Below the pieces are notes generated by a model. It saw nothing but the letters and a program-made list of their open reading frames with translations. It had not been told where the DNA came from and ran no database searches. From UBA288 sp050178135 (lineage in GTDB: Archaea; Halobacteriota; Methanomicrobia; Methanomicrobiales; Methanospirillaceae): DNA of 64,000 nt. A program made the translations under genes and the position numbers. Numbering within the stretch: the stretch's first letter is position 1; each line of letters begins with the position of its first letter. This document shows, in pieces, positions 59,849 through 64,000 of the stretch. The stretch covers positions 62,001 to 126,000 of the forward strand of contig JBFXGJ010000003.1 in NCBI GenBank assembly GCA_050178135.1, written 5' to 3'.

Positions 59849-61582
59849 TCAGGGCGATGTGCTGTCCCCGCCGGGAGACCCGGCCGTGCCGGGCGGGGCC
59901 GGATGGTGCGAGCCTTTGGGCACACGCAGTTCGAACCGGGCCCCCTCTCCCGGCACCCCGACCTCCCGGATCGTGATCCCGGTCATCTCCAGTATCTCGC
60001 GGCCGAGGTAGAGGCCGAGTCCGGTGTTGCTCCCGACACCGGGCAGGAAGATGCGTTCCTTCTCAGACTCGGGGACACCGCACCCGTCGTCCTCGAAGAC
60101 GACGAGCAGGTCCGGACCCTCCGGGATCCACGAGCACCGCACCGTCGTGAGGGTCGGGCCGCCGTGCCGGAGCGCGTTCTCGACCAGGTTGGCCAGGACC
60201 ATGGGGAAGAGGGGGTCTGCCCACACCTCGACGGTCGTCGGGGCGCACTCGAGCCGGACACCGGACTCCCGTAACTGCTCGCCGGCGGCGGTGACGACCC
60301 GGTCGACTCGGTGCCAGGTCGGGGTCCCGTCCCCGGCGTCGGCATCAGTCCGCACCAGCCTGCAGAGGGCGGCGATCGACCGCGCGTCCTCCTCGATCCG
60401 ATCGAGCTCGGCGGACAGCTCCGGGCCGGAGAGGTCGTTCCGGGCGAGCTCGACCCGGGCGAGAAGGACGGTCACCCGGTTCGCGATGTCGTGCCGTGCC
60501 AGGCTGGTGAGGAGCCGGAGGTGGTGGTTCGCCCGGGTGAGCGCCTCGCGGGCGACCCTCGCCTCGGTCACGTCCCGCAGGATCACCAGCCATCCGATCG
60601 AATCATCCCCCCGACCGCGGACCGGCAGGCACCGCGTCTCGTAGGAGCGGGTCGCCCCACCGACCTCCCTCGTGAGGGTCGCCCCGGCACCGTCACCCAC
60701 AGTGCCGAGCCCGTCGGCCGCGCCGAGGGGCGGGAGGAGCTCCCCGAGGTGGAGCCCGGCGGCGGACAGTCCGTCCACGCCGATGAGGGTGCTCGCAGCC
60801 GGGTTCACGGCAAGAACACGGCGGTTGAGGTCGAGGACCAGAACCCCGTCCGGCGTGGTGTCGAAGACGCGGTCGCGACCGATCGGGACGACCTCGAAGA
60901 TATGGTACCGGAGGGTCCAGGACATCACGAGGATCCCGATCACCGTGAGGACGAGGGGCGAGGTGTCGACGTTCACGATCGGACTGACCTGGAGCACGTA
61001 CGAGACCCCGGCGAGTGCTGCCACGACTGTGCCGCCGGCGACCAGGAGGTATCCCGTGCGTTCCGTACCACGGGATGCGAGTGCACCCCGGACGGCGACG
61101 AGGACCGAGAGCGCGAGAGCGACGTAGACCCCCAGGATGAAGACGAAGTAGAGCGGGCCCTGGACGTAGACGAGCGAGAGGCGACCTCCCATCTCCACCA
61201 TCGCCCAGGAGGAATAGAAGAGCCGGTGGACCGGCGTCGTGATGGCGACAACGAGGAGGAGGGCCGTGCCCAGGACGAGAGGCACCCGGAGCGCCGCCGG
61301 CAGGCGCCAGGTACGATCGGCGAGCGTCAGCCCGAAGAAGGTCCAGTTGGAGACGACGACCGCGATCCCGATGTACTGCACGAGGCTGAAATAGAGGGCC
61401 ATCGTCACGTCGGTGCTCGCGAGCTCGCAGACAAAACCGATGTTCCAGAGGGTTCCTCCGGCCGAGAGGAGGGTGAACTCCCTGAACCCCGGGAGGTGGC
61501 GACGGCGATAGCCGGTCGCTGCCAGGACGAGAGAGGCCGCCCCGGTGAGGAGGAACGGAATGATCAGCGGTGTGTACTGCAT
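59849..61582 (-). CDS. 7TM-type PAS histidine kinase
   Basis: A 577-residue kinase. Seven hydrophobic helices span about 1-240 and match the 7TM sensory module found in methanogen kinases. A PAS domain is at about 250-345. The H-box SLARHDIANRVTVLL has the histidine near 362, and the ATPase has NLVENALRHGG and GLGLYLGREIL. No regulator gene is beside it. A TATA-like ctctttatc (complement of about 61665-61673) is about 85 bases upstream. Confidence 0.9.
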   Translation of the reverse strand: MQYTPLIIPFLLTGAASLVLAATGYRRRHLPGFREFTLLSAGGTLWNIGFVCELASTDVTMALYFSLVQYIGIAVVVSNWTFFGLTLADRTWRLPAALRVPLVLGTALLLVVAITTPVHRLFYSSWAMVEMGGRLSLVYVQGPLYFVFILGVYVALALSVLVAVRGALASRGTERTGYLLVAGGTVVAALAGVSYVLQVSPIVNVDTSPLVLTVIGILVMSWTLRYHIFEVVPIGRDRVFDTTPDGVLVLDLNRRVLAVNPAASTLIGVDGLSAAGLHLGELLPPLGAADGLGTVGDGAGATLTREVGGATRSYETRCLPVRGRGDDSIGWLVILRDVTEARVAREALTRANHHLRLLTSLARHDIANRVTVLLARVELARNDLSGPELSAELDRIEEDARSIAALCRLVRTDADAGDGTPTWHRVDRVVTAAGEQLRESGVRLECAPTTVEVWADPLFPMVLANLVENALRHGGPTLTTVRCSWIPEGPDLLVVFEDDGCGVPESEKERIFLPGVGSNTGLGLYLGREILEMTGITIREVGVPGEGARFELRVPKGSHHPAPPGTAGSPGGDSTSP

Positions 61583-61742
61583 GGCTCGGCCGAACGCACC
61601 GGTCCGCACCCGGCGTACAGGCGCTCCGCACGCCACCGGCGATACAGAGAGAACGGCAAGGTGATTGATAAAGAGTGTGGAACCGGCACTCCGTTCACCA
61701 CCGGGCGCCCACGGGAGGAGCAGAGAGATCGGTATTCGAGCC

Positions 61743-63167
61743 TCATATGACGGCCCGGGCGAGCCCTCCCACCTCGGCCCGGATCGAGGGGTCCAGGGCG
61801 AGGACGGCGGCAAGGTAGACCCCGGCACCGAGCGCCACGGTGCCGACGGCGATCGGAAGGTTCACCGGGGGGACGAGGGCGCGAATGGCGAGCACGACCA
61901 TGGCCATCAGGGCGGCGGAAGCGAGGACCGCCGCAACCGGTCGCCGCTCGAACCGGACGGCGACCGTGCGCGCGAGGAGAAGGCGGGCAAGGAGGGTCGC
62001 CGTCACGGTGGAAAGGAGGAGACCGAGGGCGGCACCGGTGACGGAGAGGACCGGGACCAGGGCGAGGTCGGCGAAGACGAGGACGACGGCGCCGGCGCCG
62101 GCGGCGACGAAGGCCCCCCGGGGCCGACCGACGGCCGAGAGGGCCATCCCCTCCAGGAGCGAGCCGACCGCGACGAGCTCGGCGACCAGGAGAAGGACGA
62201 GGGCGGGGGCGGCGGGGGCGAAGTCGGCGCCGTAGAGGAAGTAGAGGAGACGGTCGGCGAGGAGGACTCCGCCGACGGCAGCGGGGACGGCGAGAAGGAG
62301 GGCGAAGGTCCAGGCCCTCGAGAGGGCAGCGGCCACCTCGTCGAGGGCGCCGGCCCGGGCCCATCCCGCGATCCGCGGAGCGAGCGAGGCCCGGACCGGC
62401 ATCGTCGAGAGGACGGCGAGGGAGGCGAGCTGGAACGGGGTCCGGTAGAGGGCGACCTCCCGGTCCGAGAGGAGGTAGCCGATCAGGAGCGTGTCGGCGT
62501 TCGCGGAGACGACCGCGACAAGCGAGAGGAGGAACGACCAGAGCGCGAACGAGGCGAGCGAGGAGAGGTGCCGTATCCCGAAGCGCGTGAGCCGGAACGT
62601 GAGGAAGCGGCGGTTCACGAGCGCGGCGGCAACCGTGCCGGCGACCAGGCCCCCGGCGAGCCCGGCGGCGCCGAAGCCGAGCGCGACCGCGATTACCTGG
62701 ACGGCAACCCGGACCCCGACACCCAGGAGGTCCGCGGACTGGGTCACCCCGGCCTGCCCGCTCGCGTAGACCCCGGTGGCGATGATCCCGGCCGCGGTCG
62801 AGGCGAGGACGGCGACCGCGAGCCAGGCGAGGAGGCCTGCCGCCTCCAGGTCGACCAGGAGGGGGCGGGCGGCGACGAGGGCCCCGACCACGGCGAGCGC
62901 GAGCGAGACCCGGACCACGGCGTAGGCGGAGAAGTGGGCGGCCGGCTGGTCCCGCTCGGCGATCCGCTGGGCCGCGGCCCCGCCGAGGCCCGGGTCAGAG
63001 GCGAGGAGGAGGAAGCCGAGGTAGGCCGAGAGGACGTAGTAGGCGCCGAGCGCAGCAGCACCGGCGGCGTGGGCGATATACACGGTCGACGCGAACCCGA
63101 GCAGAGTCGAGCCGACCGTCGCGAGAAGGCCGATCAGGGACTGCCGCCGAACCGGCGAGACCGCCAT
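61743..63167 (-). CDS. Flippase of the polysaccharide biosynthesis (Wzx-like) family
   Basis: A 474-residue integral membrane protein with about 12-14 helices, of the type that flips lipid-linked saccharides outward. QSLIGLLATVGSTLLGFAST at the start and YLLSDREVALYRTPFQLASL in the middle are typical. No glycosyltransferase genes are next to it. A GTG 27 bases upstream (63194) is also possible as start. The AT-rich cattcttatc lies upstream. Confidence 0.85.
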   Translation of the reverse strand: MAVSPVRRQSLIGLLATVGSTLLGFASTVYIAHAAGAAALGAYYVLSAYLGFLLLASDPGLGGAAAQRIAERDQPAAHFSAYAVVRVSLALAVVGALVAARPLLVDLEAAGLLAWLAVAVLASTAAGIIATGVYASGQAGVTQSADLLGVGVRVAVQVIAVALGFGAAGLAGGLVAGTVAAALVNRRFLTFRLTRFGIRHLSSLASFALWSFLLSLVAVVSANADTLLIGYLLSDREVALYRTPFQLASLAVLSTMPVRASLAPRIAGWARAGALDEVAAALSRAWTFALLLAVPAAVGGVLLADRLLYFLYGADFAPAAPALVLLLVAELVAVGSLLEGMALSAVGRPRGAFVAAGAGAVVLVFADLALVPVLSVTGAALGLLLSTVTATLLARLLLARTVAVRFERRPVAAVLASAALMAMVVLAIRALVPPVNLPIAVGTVALGAGVYLAAVLALDPSIRAEVGGLARAVI

Positions 63168-63271
63168 CAGCCGGGCGAGGCGAGACCGCACGGATCTAGT
63201 ATGCGCGCGCCCTGAGCGATAAGAATGCCGCTGCCGATGCCTTGATGAGAGGGTGAGCTCCACGAACTGGT

Positions 63272-63931
63272 ATGAAAGACGCGGTGATCCGGGTCCAGGG
63301 GCGGGGCGAGGCGGGGGCCGAGCCCGACCTGGTCGTGCTCTCGTTCCAGGCAAGCGGCCGGTCGGGCGACTACGCCGATGCGGTTGCGAGGGCCACTCGG
63401 TCCGTGGAGAGTCTCAGGGGAACACTCGAGGAGCACGGGGTTGCCCGGACGGCCTTGAAGACCGTCCAGTTCGGGGTCGAGACCGACTACGAGTGGGACA
63501 GTGACCACCGGGAGCGTCGCTTCCGGGGGTACGTGGCGACCCACGCGCTCCGACTCGTGCTCGACCGGACCCACGACGCGGGGAAAGTGCTCCACGCGAT
63601 CGCCGCGGGGGCACCCGGGGTGGAGGTCCGGGTCTCGTTCGAGGTGGGGGACCGGCGGGGCTTCCGGCAGCGGCTCCTCGCCGCGGCCGTCGAGGCGGCG
63701 CATGAGAACGCGGCCACGATCGCCCGTGCGGCCGGGGTGCGGCTCGGCCCGGTGCTCGGGATCGAGTACGGCTGGACCGAGGTCCGGTACAGCTCCTCGC
63801 TCAACGTAGACACGATGGAGCTCTCGCGGCTCGCCGCGCCGGTGATCTCGTTCGAACCCGACGAGGTCCGGGGCGAGGAGACCGTCACGCTGACCTGCGC
63901 GATCGACGGCTCGGTCGAGACGGCCCGATAA
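63272..63931 (+). CDS. SIMPL domain (DUF541) protein
   Basis: A 219-residue protein, entirely a SIMPL domain: VIRVQGRGEAGAEPDLVVL at the start, the VGVETDYEW-like middle and ALRLVLDRTHDAGKVLHAI. Many relatives are exported, but no signal peptide is seen here. Function in this lineage is unknown. It is divergent from the flippase gene. Confidence 0.82.
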   Translation: MKDAVIRVQGRGEAGAEPDLVVLSFQASGRSGDYADAVARATRSVESLRGTLEEHGVARTALKTVQFGVETDYEWDSDHRERRFRGYVATHALRLVLDRTHDAGKVLHAIAAGAPGVEVRVSFEVGDRRGFRQRLLAAAVEAAHENAATIARAAGVRLGPVLGIEYGWTEVRYSSSLNVDTMELSRLAAPVISFEPDEVRGEETVTLTCAIDGSVETAR

Positions 63932-63970
63932 CACAATTATTGAGCGAGGCCAACGATACCCTTCGTACGA

Positions 63971-64000
63971 GTGGTGGCGCTGATGGATGGGTTGATCGTA
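63971..64000 (+). CDS. Start of a possible next gene (edge partial)
   Basis: A GTG at 63971, or the in-frame ATG at 63983, opens a frame to the window end. The AT-rich acaattattg at about 63933 lies about 30 bases before it, as for other leaderless genes. Only ten codons are visible, so nothing can be said of the product. Confidence 0.25.
   Translation, partial: MVALMDGLIV

Noticed and set aside
1..64000. tRNA or rRNA genes
   Set aside because: All intergenic gaps were read. None contains a cloverleaf with a T-loop GGTTCGAA-type sequence or rRNA-like blocks.

Overview
The window looks like a chromosomal segment of a GC-rich methanogenic archaeon, most likely of the order Methanomicrobiales. 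This is inferred from the mix of families, not from a marker gene. Archaeal signs are Mre11/Rad50, an archaeal-type CCA-adding enzyme next to ThpR, a TiaS-like DDTD protein, an ACT-domain regulator, DUF2769 and DUF4013 proteins, NifX-like proteins with an Mrp/NBP35 ATPase, and many histidine kinases with an R-H-D-I type H-box. Many genes start about 25-35 bases after a TATA-like or T-rich element with no Shine-Dalgarno site, which suggests leaderless archaeal mRNAs. Coding density is high and no gene-free stretch exceeds 300 bases. I found no rRNA, tRNA, CRISPR array or intact insertion sequence.

Layout. 1-7.5 kb: a MarR-methyltransferase fusion that runs off the left edge, a CDF metal transporter, two small membrane or exported proteins, a soluble LonA-type protease, a MarR repressor, a metallo-beta-lactamase-fold hydrolase and a methyltransferase. 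7.6-12.2 kb: two NifX-like proteins and an Mrp ATPase, a membrane histidine kinase and a lipoprotein with three Cache-like repeats. 12.2-16.4 kb: a run of small genes (J-domain protein, zinc-site protein, STAS-like protein, unknown), a methyltransferase-MarR fusion, an acetyltransferase and an IS5-type transposase remnant. 16.4-20 kb: a radical SAM/SPASM maturase with an unknown partner, and a class II photolyase. 19.9-24.2 kb: a three-gene phosphorelay. 24.5-31.8 kb: acetyltransferases, an aldo/keto reductase, a pseudo-kinase overlapping a UspA-UspA-GNAT fusion, a degenerate Cas4-like protein and a large exported protein.

31.8-40.5 kb: housekeeping and membrane genes, including a nucleotidyltransferase, Sua5/YrdC, the ACT-domain regulator, two tandem DUF4013 proteins, RNase HIII, DUF2769, a PPC-domain protein, a CNNM/CorC-like transporter, the TiaS-like protein and two very small proteins. 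40.5-46.7 kb: an orphan sugar-type binding lipoprotein, a VOC protein, a 1313-residue multi-PAS kinase and a flavin-type oxidase. 46.8-54.7 kb: mre11-rad50, two divergent methyltransferases, another sensor kinase and a second PNPOx-like protein. 54.7-64 kb: an exported alpha/beta hydrolase, a ribbon-helix-helix coiled-coil protein, a PIG-L deacetylase, a P-II protein, thpR-cca, a 7TM histidine kinase, a flippase and a SIMPL-domain protein.

The dominant theme is sensing and regulation. There are seven histidine-kinase-like proteins in 64 kb but only three receiver domains, and two of those are fused to kinases. Two of the kinases have lost the phosphoacceptor histidine. Two proteins join MarR and SAM-methyltransferase domains in opposite orders. 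Start sites were chosen from overlaps, promoter spacing and family length; where they are uncertain this is stated.
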